64,000 nt of DNA from Marinomonas sp. MED121 (GTDB lineage Bacteria; Pseudomonadota; Gammaproteobacteria; Pseudomonadales; Marinomonadaceae). The stretch is from positions 37,913 to 101,912 of the forward strand of contig NZ_CH672435.1 of assembly GCF_000153025.1 (NCBI RefSeq), in the 5' to 3' direction. This document shows positions 11,001 to 20,800 of the stretch, one piece after another; the stretch's first letter is position 1; each line of letters begins with the position of its first letter. A program made the position numbers and the translations under genes. The notes beneath the pieces are model-generated. The model was given only the letters and a program-made list of their open reading frames with translations, had not been told where the DNA came from and made no database searches.

Positions 11001-14000
11001 TTTATGCTGCGCCAATAATTTAGGAGACAAGGTCACCTTTGCGGTACGAGCACGGGCAATTAATTGCAAACTCAGGATGGAGTCACCGCCAGCCTGATAA
11101 AAATCGGCATTGTGATCAAGCTCTGCCTTGCCCAAAATATCTCGGTATAAATCCCTCAATATGATGGCTACTGGGTCTACTACAGCAACTCCTTCAACAT
11201 CCTGCTCAGGAAGAGGAATGCACGATGCCATTGCTCTCAAGGTTCGATGCTTCATCACATTAAGCGGCGTCAAAACAGCACCTTGCTGTCGCGCTAAACC
11301 AATAAGCTGAAGGCTTAGAATCGAATCGCCACCTAGCGCATAAAAATCATCATCTAAAGCGACAGCCTCTAGCCCAAGCAACTGACACCAAATACCCGCT
11401 AATAAGGTTTGGTTAGCATTCATCTGCAAAGCATCACATCGCATGCCTGTCTCAGTGGATGATGGCTTATTTTGTTGTTCTTCCAGTTCAAGCCTGTCAT
11501 ATTTAAGCCTTTCTATTTGAAGAGACGTTTGATCAGCCACTTTTTGACGATCTATTTTGCCGTTCGTATTAAGCGCCATCTTATCCACACAAACGAGATT
11601 ATCAGGCACCATGTAATCCGGCATGGCAGCCTTCATACGAACCAATAATTCAGACGCTATTTTGCTCTCATTGATTGCTGGGTCTGTATCAGGGTTTTCA
11701 AGCTCAATAGCAGCCACTAATAATGAGCGTTCGTTGCGTTCAAGCACAAGCGCAGAAGCGAGGGAAACCTCAGCCTGAGCTTGCAGCCAAGCACTGACTT
11801 CACCTAACTCTAAACGGTAACCTCGTCGCTTAATTTGATCATCTAATCGGCCAAGGTACTCAAACACCCCTTGATTATTAAGGCGAGCCCTATCACCTGT
11901 TCGGTAATACCTTTGATTTGTGGCGCTTTTTGAAGAACTTGCAATACTTTCTGAAGAGCTAACAGCACTTTCTACAAAAACTGCATTCAAATCCTTAGCT
12001 GTGGCTTGTACTTTAGTATCCCCTTGATCATGCCCTTTTATAAAGTAGCCGTTAGCCAGTTGCGGACCGCTAATACAAAGTTCACCCATTGCCCCTTGAG
12101 GTAATAAAACGCCATTTTCAGCGCGAATTTCCAAACAAGATTCAGGTAAAGCTCGACCCAAAGGCGCAACTAAGCTCATCCCTTCAAAAGAGTCAGTAAT
12201 CTGATTATTCAGTTCAATAACACTCACGCCGACCGTACTTTCACTCGGGCCGTAATGGTTGAAGATTGCCATGTCTGGTGAAAGGCTATGAAGCTGATTT
12301 AATAAGGCCTCATCCATCCCTTCACCACCACTGATTAAGGCACGCTTTGGCAATATATCAATTGGAGAAGAGACGCTCAGTAGACCTTTCAAATGAGAGG
12401 GTACAATTTTTAGATAATCCGTAGGATGCTGGCGTAAGAAATCCGCTAATTCAGGTGGATTAAAAGCAAGTTCTGCCTCTGGTAGTAATAAGGTTTGTCC
12501 TTGATAAAGCGCTGCTAGCACGGAGGTTAAGCCCAAATCTGCAGCCACAGTCGCCAGGGTTAACCAACGTCCACCTTCAACAGACGGAATCGCTTGAGAG
12601 ATAGCTGCTGAATAATGAGCTAGCGCTCCATGTGAAACTAATACGCCTTTTGGTTTGCCTGTTGAGCCAGAGGTATAAAGAATGTAAGCAATGTCTTCAG
12701 AAGCAATGTCTTCAGAAGCGATGCTTTTCGATGCTTTCCCCTCTAAATCTTGAATAGGTAATTCAAAAGCAAGTAAATCATTCCAGGACGTCAATGAAAT
12801 ACTAGAAACACCTTCACTTTGCCCATTTTCGATATTTAATAACCTCTCAGTGTGCTCAGTGTAAGAAGCATCACTTGGCAAAAAAGTATGAAGCACTAAT
12901 GAGGTATTTGACTCTTCTACCAAGTCTTTAAGCCTTTGCTCTGGCTGCCTTGGATCTAGCATCAAAGCAATGGCACCGATACGCCAACAAGCGAGTAAAC
13001 TGGCTATTTGACGCGCTTCTCTTGGCATCAAGATGGCAACTTTATCGCCTTTTTTGATGCCTTTTTGATTAAGCTTAGCCACTAGGTTTGTCACAACCGC
13101 ATCAAGTGCTTGATAGGTAATTTGTTGCTTGCCAGTATCAAGAGCAATACGTGCATTGTGTTCAGGTTGGGACCAATACCCCATCACCTGATTCATCAAT
13201 TGAGCCTTATTCGATAAGGTCTCGCCAAGCTGATGACTTAGGCCTGATGTCAATGTAACTTCAGATAAGCGTGTCATTGGCTTAGTTAAGGTCTGCACTA
13301 ATATCTGTTCTAGATGATTAAGCAAACGAGTCACTGTTTTTGCATCAAACAGCTCAGCGCTATATTCCATCTCAAGGCGAATATCACCGCCTGATGGCTC
13401 CAATACCCGTAAGGTTAAATCAAAGCGTGCATGTCGCTGCTCTGGCACTATGATATCGACTTGTGTGCCAGGTAAACTAACACTCTGACTGTCAGGCAAT
13501 GCCACATGGACAAACATAACTTGAAACAGAGATTGTGCCGCTTTTGCTACTTTATCGTCATCAGATTTAAGCAAGTCTTGTAACTGTTCAAGGGGTAAAT
13601 CTTGATTATCAAAAGCGCCCGCTGTCACGGTTTGAGTGCGTTTTAACGCCTCGTCAAAACTTGGATTGCCATCTAGCTGCTGACGCAATACGAGCGTATT
13701 CAATAAAGGCCCGACCAAAGGTCTAAGCTCTTCGCGGCCACGGCTTGCAACAGAGCTACCAAAGCAAAAATCGGTTTGTTGGCTGTAACTTGATAACAAC
13801 CAACTAAAGGCCGTTTGAAAATAAATATACAGGGTATTATTGGTGTCATTGACCCTTTTTCGAAGAGACTCAGAAAGCGCATGGGACAAGCTAATCCCCT
13901 GCACGGCGCCAGCATAACTGCGCTCATGATTGGGTTTGCGAGTCCGGTCAAAAGGTAGGGCTAATGATCTTTTAGCGCCCTCTAAGTTTTGCTTCCAATA

Positions 14001-14789
14001 ATCACACTGGCGCTGATAATCATCCCCTTCCAGCCAATCAGCTTGCCAACTGGCATAATCCGAATATTGAATCGCCAGCTCTGGTAATTGCAATGCGTCA
14101 CTTTGAGTCCCCTTACTGTCTATTGCAGCAGTATAAAGTAAGCTAAGCTCTTGATTTAGTTGCTGAGACGACCAAGCATCAAACGCCACATGATGTATGG
14201 TGAAGAACACCCAATAACTCTCATTATCAGCAGTCTCAATGCTATTTTTCAAAGAAACATCTTCCAAGGACACATTTTCCAAGGACACTTGATAAAGCTC
14301 GACCCTTAAGGGGAGTTCATTACCAAGATCAAAAGGCACCTCAAGTTCTTGCTCATAGTGTGTTTGATACCAGTTTTTCAGTGCCACATCATTCGCCAAA
14401 GAAACCGTTTTTGGCGCGAATGATAAGCTAGGCGCTGGCATCACCTCAGGTATCCAACTTCCCCTGTCATCCATAATGTATCGAGTGCGTAATACTTGAT
14501 GGCGCTCAACTAGGGCTGTAATCGCTTGCGCTAACGCCTCTATATTTAATCCATTATCAAATCGTAATACCGAGCAAAGGTTATACAGTGCCCTAGTCGA
14601 CATTTGTTCAGCAACTAAAAAGCGCTGCTGTGCCAATGACAATTGTGTGCCCGATTGCTCTGTCGATACGATAGGCAATTGCCAACTATCAATCCCCTGC
14701 TGAGCAAGCTTGTCACGAAATAATTGCCTTTTCTCTTTAGGAAGGCTCGCTAAACGTTTCGCGATATCTAAATAGCGTGTTTGTTTCAT
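5019..14789 (-). CDS. NRPS megasynthase 3 (MS3): C-A(Asp)-T-T-C-A(Gly)-T-C-TauD/SyrP hydroxylase
   Basis: 3256 residues. First module: C (HHVAFDA near 196), A with pocket D-L-T-K-I-G-H-V-G-K (Asp; YTSGSTG near 703), then two T domains (GGDSI near 1150 and 1231). Second module: C (HHIATDG near 1452), A with D-I-L-Q-L-G-V-V-W-K, the glycine pattern (YTSGSTG near 1949), T (GGHSL near 2358). A third C domain (HHIASDG near 2571) has no A or T after it; a basic linker (about 2840-2880) leads instead to a TauD/TfdA-fold domain (about 2890-3240) with FHNE near 3019 and a distal H and R in AAHARDPFEGTRKM, as in SyrP-type Fe(II)/2-oxoglutarate aspartyl beta-hydroxylases. The last C domain must therefore condense onto the Asp loaded on MS4, and the fused oxygenase probably hydroxylates that Asp. 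GGDSI-type T domains without an E domain in module 1 are unusual. Confidence 0.94.
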   Translation of the reverse strand: MKQTRYLDIAKRLASLPKEKRQLFRDKLAQQGIDSWQLPIVSTEQSGTQLSLAQQRFLVAEQMSTRALYNLCSVLRFDNGLNIEALAQAITALVERHQVLRTRYIMDDRGSWIPEVMPAPSLSFAPKTVSLANDVALKNWYQTHYEQELEVPFDLGNELPLRVELYQVSLENVSLEDVSLKNSIETADNESYWVFFTIHHVAFDAWSSQQLNQELSLLYTAAIDSKGTQSDALQLPELAIQYSDYASWQADWLEGDDYQRQCDYWKQNLEGAKRSLALPFDRTRKPNHERSYAGAVQGISLSHALSESLRKRVNDTNNTLYIYFQTAFSWLLSSYSQQTDFCFGSSVASRGREELRPLVGPLLNTLVLRQQLDGNPSFDEALKRTQTVTAGAFDNQDLPLEQLQDLLKSDDDKVAKAAQSLFQVMFVHVALPDSQSVSLPGTQVDIIVPEQRHARFDLTLRVLEPSGGDIRLEMEYSAELFDAKTVTRLLNHLEQILVQTLTKPMTRLSEVTLTSGLSHQLGETLSNKAQLMNQVMGYWSQPEHNARIALDTGKQQITYQALDAVVTNLVAKLNQKGIKKGDKVAILMPREARQIASLLACWRIGAIALMLDPRQPEQRLKDLVEESNTSLVLHTFLPSDASYTEHTERLLNIENGQSEGVSSISLTSWNDLLAFELPIQDLEGKASKSIASEDIASEDIAYILYTSGSTGKPKGVLVSHGALAHYSAAISQAIPSVEGGRWLTLATVAADLGLTSVLAALYQGQTLLLPEAELAFNPPELADFLRQHPTDYLKIVPSHLKGLLSVSSPIDILPKRALISGGEGMDEALLNQLHSLSPDMAIFNHYGPSESTVGVSVIELNNQITDSFEGMSLVAPLGRALPESCLEIRAENGVLLPQGAMGELCISGPQLANGYFIKGHDQGDTKVQATAKDLNAVFVESAVSSSESIASSSKSATNQRYYRTGDRARLNNQGVFEYLGRLDDQIKRRGYRLELGEVSAWLQAQAEVSLASALVLERNERSLLVAAIELENPDTDPAINESKIASELLVRMKAAMPDYMVPDNLVCVDKMALNTNGKIDRQKVADQTSLQIERLKYDRLELEEQQNKPSSTETGMRCDALQMNANQTLLAGIWCQLLGLEAVALDDDFYALGGDSILSLQLIGLARQQGAVLTPLNVMKHRTLRAMASCIPLPEQDVEGVAVVDPVAIILRDLYRDILGKAELDHNADFYQAGGDSILSLQLIARARTAKVTLSPKLLAQHKTPIALANVLSEVASDKGETAKDIAIGSLDKSQVDKSQKAANLQQTSLKRVDRNLPQPLSDAQKRIWFMQQIAPESSAWNVMQRLSIKGELDLKALEAACHAIMNKHDILRTSFISQDDQVVQRVLPIEQVMNQVDSPFTCHQVSYASLDNLVEEKENHVFDLETGLLWSLDVFCLPGTDSLPEYQLLINIHHIATDGWSMGLLVQEFLAFYSQSLAGHSVELLESSQSEGTTYIDWVGAKQAEHSSDVESYWLERLKEMPQTISLATDYAYPEVQTDNGARVEGVIKAELIAQLDQKAQDLSVTPFQLLFGAWKLLLWRYSGQDDFAVGVPVSGREDAQTQNMVGVFINTMVCRSQIDASLPLDEWLVSTATRTLEDLNESIPLERLLECLQPERNMARPALFQTLFNYQVDTKGQRKLAIPGLAIEAIEQTHISSKSELSLNLFRQDSLGVQLEYNRDVFSEVTAAQMLEDYKAIISQMVGVDGAVRKALHELQLPSMAQGQAQGAVYSVNSQDAFIQRFEVQVEATPDALALQACDRALSYRELNHEANRLANWLIGQGVRQSGISERLSETSSEPLSETLSESLVALCLPRNSQLLVALLAIQKAGAAYVPLDPAQPKARLSMIAERSGATLCLCDSTTIQTFEALEVESLTPVNLGSLTEELSTQSNLNTKLVVPEQSLAYTLYTSGSTGVPKGVQLERRQFANFLRAMERVLPPFNKVLALTTITFDIAGLELFLPLVNGAAVILADEDARRDGEQIGRLIQEHDIDLIQATPSGWRLLDELSDDALSNVVALAGGEALDSELASKLKRQCRDLINVYGPTETTVWSSSYLVQETSLPLTPIGTPLLNNDLHVLDAQLQPVPQGVIGELYIAGEGVARGYQGQADLTAERFLPNPFGDGNRLYRTGDLVKHLADGTLYFVGRVDQQVKLRGFRIELGDIEAALLANPNIKQAAVTIEKERLIAWCVAVPTSEPSSESDSHSAFESSETIKKLQAELALILPEYMLPQGYEWLSSLPLNASGKVDRNALSKRELSAAFSSQNTSQSGFNEVSVDALEGQAEQVLTQYEVIVSDIWKALLNLETVNKQDHFFNLGGHSLMAAQVRSRLRAQGFDVSLKTLFETPVLSELAKHLSLLEHQVSDQSIPLVKRQEKMPLSDAQRRLWFMQQLKKNDASFNMSSVVELALQLDDQPQGKSEAELGKTATNGLNTDAIQAALYGVAQRHEILRVTYHADANGEGYQRVDAGLTPAFSVVDLSAEGPVEREVIVGDLILEASNTPFDLTAESPLRLVLYKLSESRWLVQLVQHHIASDGWSMTLLINDLIDAYQQAIQVQSVALASLPVQYLDYAAWQASTEVRAKQQAGLDYWRRHLTGMPEQLALPLDRSRTASAGDQGGALDLLIPEALTASLNQLANEQGCSLFMLLMAAYTAQLHLETGSQDIVMGTDVANRDHGDTENIIGFFVNLIALRMKPNSMHSFEDYLHQVRQVCLEGFNYQDIPFDRVVEAAQPARIQGSHPLIQALLVMQNTPNARQDLGDLQVTPRMNVQQHSKFDMALFASEEMTTKGEQLALRWVYRTSLFDASTIERLGRDLLALLENIVNKINVPLLSLKRSALTKNADGNSNMDIKSPTKRKLNKLSKMKKTKAAPAVKVPLVSTRPLNDDAPFPLLVECNEKGLDPNVWAQANQALIMEWLEVHGGIVFRGFNLPTPVEFERFCEGIYPELFGQYGDLPKKEVGEKIYQSTPYPNDQMIMFHNESSHQHKWPRRQWFYCEIAAESGGCTPIVDCRALYQKLPEAVRKKLQEKQLKYVRNFSGLDVSWQHFFKTEDRAQVEAICREGNIEFEWYGEDTLRISQVCPAVISHPVTGEMSFFNQIQLHHYSFLEADVREHFLSVAGEEGLPRNVYYGDGEPLEQASVDLISELYEANAVRFDWRHGDVVMLDNMLAAHARDPFEGTRKMAVAMGDIYHREQLDEKVNAEVKTQVKEDVL
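9244..9303 (-). repeat. Imperfect Ser-Glu repeat inside the Gly A domain of MS3
   Basis: Degenerate units encode SERLSETSSEPLSETLSESL just before VALCLPRN. In frame. Confidence 0.7.
12688..12717 (-). repeat. 15-base tandem repeat (2 copies) inside MS3
   Basis: Encodes ASEDI repeated before AYILYTSGSTG of the first Asp A domain. In frame. Confidence 0.85.
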
Positions 14790-14803
14790 ATCAAAAAGTA
14801 TTC

Positions 14804-17800
14804 CTAATCTTCAAATTCACTGAGCAACTGATCCATAAAGTCCAGCTCATCATCTTGTTGCTCATCAGAGCCAGTAATTTGTTCTGCTAATGCCGCAATC
14901 GTCGGTTTCTCAAAAAGGGATTGCAGGGCTAGACGAATACCAAACTCGGCTTCTACTTTCGCGATCATTTGCATTGCCAGTAAAGAGTGACCGCCTAGTA
15001 CAAAGAAGCTATCTTCTGCTTTTGGTAAGGTGCCAAGTAACGCCTGCCAAATATCAGCAAGACGGTGTTCAACATCCCCTTCAAGCGCGCGGCTTTGCAC
15101 CCTGTCTGACGATGTCTGAAGCTCAAGCGCTGAGGCTTGACAAGTCAAGGCTTTACGATCAATTTTACCGTTACTGTTAAGTGCAAACTGACTCACACAA
15201 ACACATTGGTAAGGCAGCATGTAAGCAGGTAATTCGGCTTCTAAAAGCTCACGCATGGTTAGGCTGGAGATGCTTTCTTGTGTTTGCAGGAAGGCCACTA
15301 AACGCTGTTTATCATCTGCAACGACAACAGCCTCAGACACGCCCTCAAATTTGCGCAAGCTGTTTTCAATCTCACCAAGCTCGATACGAAAACCACGCAC
15401 TTTGATCTGAAAATCACTGCGGCCAATGTATTCAAGTAGGCCATTCTTACCAAGACGCACAAGGTCGCCTGTTTTATATAAACGTGAGCCATCTTGGCTA
15501 AATGGGTCAGGAACAAAGACACTCGCCGTGAGATCGGGAGCATCTTGATAACCACGTGCCACACCTTCCCCCGCTATATACAATTCACCGGTTGCACCAA
15601 GTGGTACTGGCTGCAAATGATCATCTAATAAGTAACAGCGGTTATTCAGAATTGGCGTACCTATGGCTGCCACACCGTCTTCGCTTATACCTTTTTCAAC
15701 AGCGCCTTCTTCAACAGCACTTTCTTCAAGAGCACCTTCTTCAACATCACTTGCTTCAACAGCCCCCTTCTCATTGAAGGAATGGGTCGTTGACCATATG
15801 GTGGTTTCAGTTGGTCCATAGGCATTTATGAGGGTGACACCTTTTTCCATCAGCTTTTTCGCCAAATAGTTAGGTACTGCCTCTCCTCCAACAATGCCTT
15901 TCAATGCCGGCCAAACAGCATCATTTTTGGTGAGTAGCATTTGCCAAGTTGTTGGTGTCGCCTGAAAGACTGTGGCTTGATTTAACAGCTCAAACAAAGC
16001 ATCCACGTCCATAGTTTGCTGGCTATCTGCCATCAAAAGGGTCGCACCTTGTAAGAGAGGTAAGTAGATTTCGAGGGCACTAATATCAAATGAGGTCGTC
16101 GTCACCGCCAACCAAGAATCCGTTTCACTAATGGCGATTTTTTGTCCCATACCATGAAGGAAGTTCGCTAAGTTACCTCGACTAATGGCCACCCCTTTAG
16201 GCTTACCGGTAGAACCTGAGGTGTAAATCACATAGGCCAATTGGCTATAATGGATGCCTCTAGATGGGTTTAGATTCCAATCATGATTTAGCGCTAGGTT
16301 GAAGGCTAAACCGCTTTCGCTAGGCAGGCTGTTTAGGGTAAGTACATCAGCATTAGATTTAACCAAGCCACTATTTTCTGTCTGGGTGATTAGCAAGCTA
16401 GGTTTTGCATGCTGGCAGATGTAACTTAATCTATCCGCAGGTTGAGCAGGATCAAGGGGAATATACGCCCCGCCCGCTTTTAATACCGCTAGATGAGCGA
16501 TCACAGCTAACGGACCACGATCAAGCAAGATAGCGACTTTTTGCTCTGCACCCACCCCTTTATCCATCAGGTAATGAGCAAGTTGGTTAACCTCACTATT
16601 TAAGCGACGATAACTCATAGATTCATCATGGAAGCGAATGGCTATCGCCTCTGGCGTACTCTCTACTTGTGATTCGAAACGACGGATCAGATCATAGTCA
16701 TCTTTCAGCTCAGCACTTGTGTCATTAAAGGTTTGCTCTAACTTTTCATCTAAATTGCCATCTAAGCCAGATAAGATCTCAACCTGACACAAAGGTTTTT
16801 CAGGTTCAGACAACATGTCTGTCAACAGATTTAAATAGTGGCGAGCGTAACGGGCCATGGTGTCTTGCAGGAATAATTCGCTGCTGTATTCCAACACACA
16901 GCACCACTCACTCTTACCTTGTTCATTCTGGCCTTGCTCAATCTGCATGCCGATTTCACTCAAGCTCGTACCTTCATCTAAGGTGATTCGCTCTGTAGCA
17001 AGCCCGGCAAAGTGAGAATCTGAATCTAATTGAATCAGATTAAATAGAGACTGGAACAAAGGTGCGCGACCGTTATCTCTTGGTAAATCAAGTGCTTCAA
17101 CCAACTTCTCAAAAGGAAGATCCTGATTTTGCTGCGCTTCTGTCAAAGTTTGCTGTAGACGCTGCCAACTTGTTTCCACGCTTTCTTGTAACGCAAGCGG
17201 GGCTTTAACCACTTGGGTAGAGGCAAAATAACCAATTAATTTTCCACTATAAGCCTGTTGACGATTCGCCACAGGGATACCAATCTGAATATCATCTTGG
17301 CCACTGTAACGAGACAGCAATAACTGCCAAGCATTGAGTAAAGGAACAAAGGCCGTCACCTGACGTTGTGAGCTTTGCTGCTTCAACTGAGCCACCAGAT
17401 TCTCAGGTAAGGTGAAACGATAACGCTGCCCTTTAGAACTCAACTGTTTTGGTCGAGGGAAATCCGTCGGCAAGTCCAATAAAGGCTGCTCACCGGCTAG
17501 TTTCTCTTTCCAATAGTTAAGCTGCTGCTGAAGCGTGTTACGGGTTTCTGAACCTTGCCACCAGCTTGCATAGTCGCCAAACTGATAAGGAAGGGATTCA
17601 CGCCCTTCAATATTGAGCACATCTGCCACAGAGTCTGAATACAAAGCCTGCAACTCATCAAAGAAGACTTTTAAAGACCAAGCATCTGCTATCAAGTGGT
17701 GCAAACACAGCTGTAAAATATGCTCCTCACCTTGCTCAGCTTCAAGCACGTCTAAACGCCATGGTGGCTTTTCTTCTGGGGTAAATGCTTGATTAGATAA

Positions 17801-20800
17801 ATCACGCAAAGTATCCACTAACAGCGTTTCATTCGCCTGTTCAAACAAGCTTGAATCAAGACTATGTACACTAAGTGGCACTGCAAGAGGACGACTCTCA
17901 GTGCCAGCGAGCACCGCTTGATACAAGTCGCCATCTTGTTCGACAAAGACAGTACGCAGGCTATTTTGCTCTGACATTAATACGGCTAACGCCCGTTGTA
18001 AGGCAGTTAAATTAAGCTTACCTTTCACTCTTAAGGATAAAGTCAGCTGATAAGCTCGGCTTGCGCCACTGAATTTTTCTAAGAACCAAAGACGTTTTTG
18101 CGTCGCGTGCATCGGAAACAAGTTCGCACCGGATGATGCTTCAGTCCGCTTACGAGACGGGATAATGAAAGGTTGGCTATCATCTGTCGACTGCTCTAGT
18201 TGCTCAATCTCTGCTGCTAAAGCCATTAAGGTCGGTTTTTCAAATAAGCTACGAAGCGGCACATCCACGGCAAAGTCTTCTGCCAAAGCCGCCACAATAC
18301 GTGCAGCTAATAGGGAATGACCACCGAGTGAGAAGAAATTATCTTCACGGGCAATGTCAATGTGCTCACTGTCTCTCTCAGCGGCCTTATCAGCTACTTT
18401 ATTGGCAATTTTATCGGCTGCCTTATCAGTAACGCCCAACAGAACCTGATTCCATATGCAAGCAAGACGTTTTTCCCAAAGGCCTTGAGGCGCTGTTCGC
18501 TCCTGGGTTTGAGCTTGTGCGCTCGCCAGACTTGGAAGCGCCAAAGCCTGTAGTGCTCCTCGATCTACCTTGCCATTGGCGTTTTGTGGCAAGACATCCA
18601 GCCATTGCCAAAAAGTGGGCAGCATATATTCAGGCAAACGCTTAGCAAGATGCTCGCGCAAGGCAGTCGATTCGCCTTGTTCACCACTCCAATAAGCGAC
18701 TAATTTCGCTTGATCACCTTTGCCCTCTAACAAGACAACCGCATTATCAACACCATCAAGTTGAGGCAACAAGGCTTCTATTTCACCTAGCTCAATCCTG
18801 AATCCACGTAATTTAACTTGGAAGTCATTTCGCCCTAAATAATCTAACGTGCCATCAAGTCGACGACTCACTAAATCACCTGTCTTATAGAAACGTTCAT
18901 GTCCAGCAAACGCTGTTCTATTAGGAGAAGAGCAATAGGGATTAGCAACAAAGGCTTTTTCGGTTAAGTCAGGCGCCTTATGATAACCAAGACCTACGCC
19001 GTCCCCACTCAAATAAAGCTCACCGGTTACACCCTCAGGCACAGAACGCATTGAATCATCTAAAACATGGGCAGATAATCCTTTAAAAACTTTACCGATT
19101 GGTAAGGTTGCGCTCGATGTTGCAGCATCACAATCAGCAAGTGTGATTGCCTGGTAGGTGGAATAAACCGTCACTTCTGTTGGGCCATAGGCATTAATCA
19201 GCTCTGCGCCACGCATCAAAATTTGACGCCCTAGCTCTGCACTCAAGGCTTCACCAATTGAAATTGCCGTCACCCCATCAAGGGTGCGACGAGAGCGAGC
19301 TAAAAACATACTCCAAGTGGCAGGTGTTGCTTGCATTAAACTGACAGGCTTGTGACTTACAGCAGCATCAAGCAACTGATCCAAGAGTCGAGGATCTTTA
19401 GTTTGTTCATTGGTTGCGACCAAGATACTTGCGCCCTGTGTTAAAGGATACAAGAGCTCCACAATGGAAATATCAAAGCAATAGGTTGTTAAAGACAGTA
19501 CCTTGTCCTTGGTTGAAAGCGGAACACAATCTGATAACTCACGACATAAATACGCAAGATTACCGAGACTGATCTCTACTCCTTTTGGCCGCCCTGTTGA
19601 CCCTGAGGTGTAGAGAATATAAGCCAGTTGATCTGGCTTTTCTGTATCTGGCTTTTCTGTATCTGACTTTTCTGTATAGACAAGAGGTTGTTCTGTCGTT
19701 ACTTGGTGATCGTTATAAGTATCGCTATCTAAATCGCTTTCTAGTGTATTATCTAAATCAAACCAAGTATCAGCACCTATAGCCAAACAAGCCAATTCAG
19801 GCTGAAACTCTGTTACCTTGCTTTGATATGCCCTATTTACCAAACATAGCACTGGAGTTGAGTGCGCCAAAACATAAGACATACGATCTGCAGGCCATTC
19901 AGGCTCAATCGGCACATAGGCAGCACCTGATTTAAGCACCGCCAAGATAGAAACCAACATATGTTGATCTCTATCGACACAAAGGGCGACTCGATCACCT
20001 TGTTTGATACCGGATTTCTGCAGCTGAACCGCTAAGCGGTCACTGTGCCTATTCAGTTCAGCATAAGTCAGAGGATTTGAGCCCGCTTCTCCACCTTGAA
20101 CCCCAATCGCATCAGGCTGATTGTTAACCTGCTCGGCAAACTGGCTTAACACACTCTTGCCCTTAGGAATCGACGCAGCCTCTAACATCTCAGAATCAGC
20201 CGGTTGCCATAAATCCATCTCAGTCAGCTCAGACTCTGGATTCTCAAGCATCCATTCCAAAATACGCTCAAAGTCATTGGCCATACGAATAACCGTTTCG
20301 GGCTGGAACAACTCAGTACTGTATTCAAAGCTTAAATTAAATGTTCCTTCATGGGCTTGTACATCCAGTTTGAAATCACATAGTGCCGTGTCTGGACGGT
20401 TATCTATGGCATCTACCTCAAGACCACCTAGCTCTAATTGATCTAGCGCCTTACCAGAGAGGTAATTAAACATGGATTGGAATAGCGGGTTATAGCTTGT
20501 CTGACGATCAACACCCAACTGATCAATCAAGTAATCGAATGGCAAGTCTTGATTAGCTTGAGCTTGTTGCGCCTGCTTTGCAATCGATTCTATTAACTTT
20601 TCTACACTTTGAGTCGGTGTCAGATCAGCACGCTGTACCAAGGTATTAATGAAGCAACCAAAGATGTCTTGAGTCAGTGCATGGTGGCGGTTAGCCACAG
20701 GCACACCAATCAGAATATCCTTTTGACCGCTGTAAGCACCTAATAGCAACTGGAATGCCGCCATGGTAGAGGCAAAATGACTGCGCCCTGCTGCGCGATC

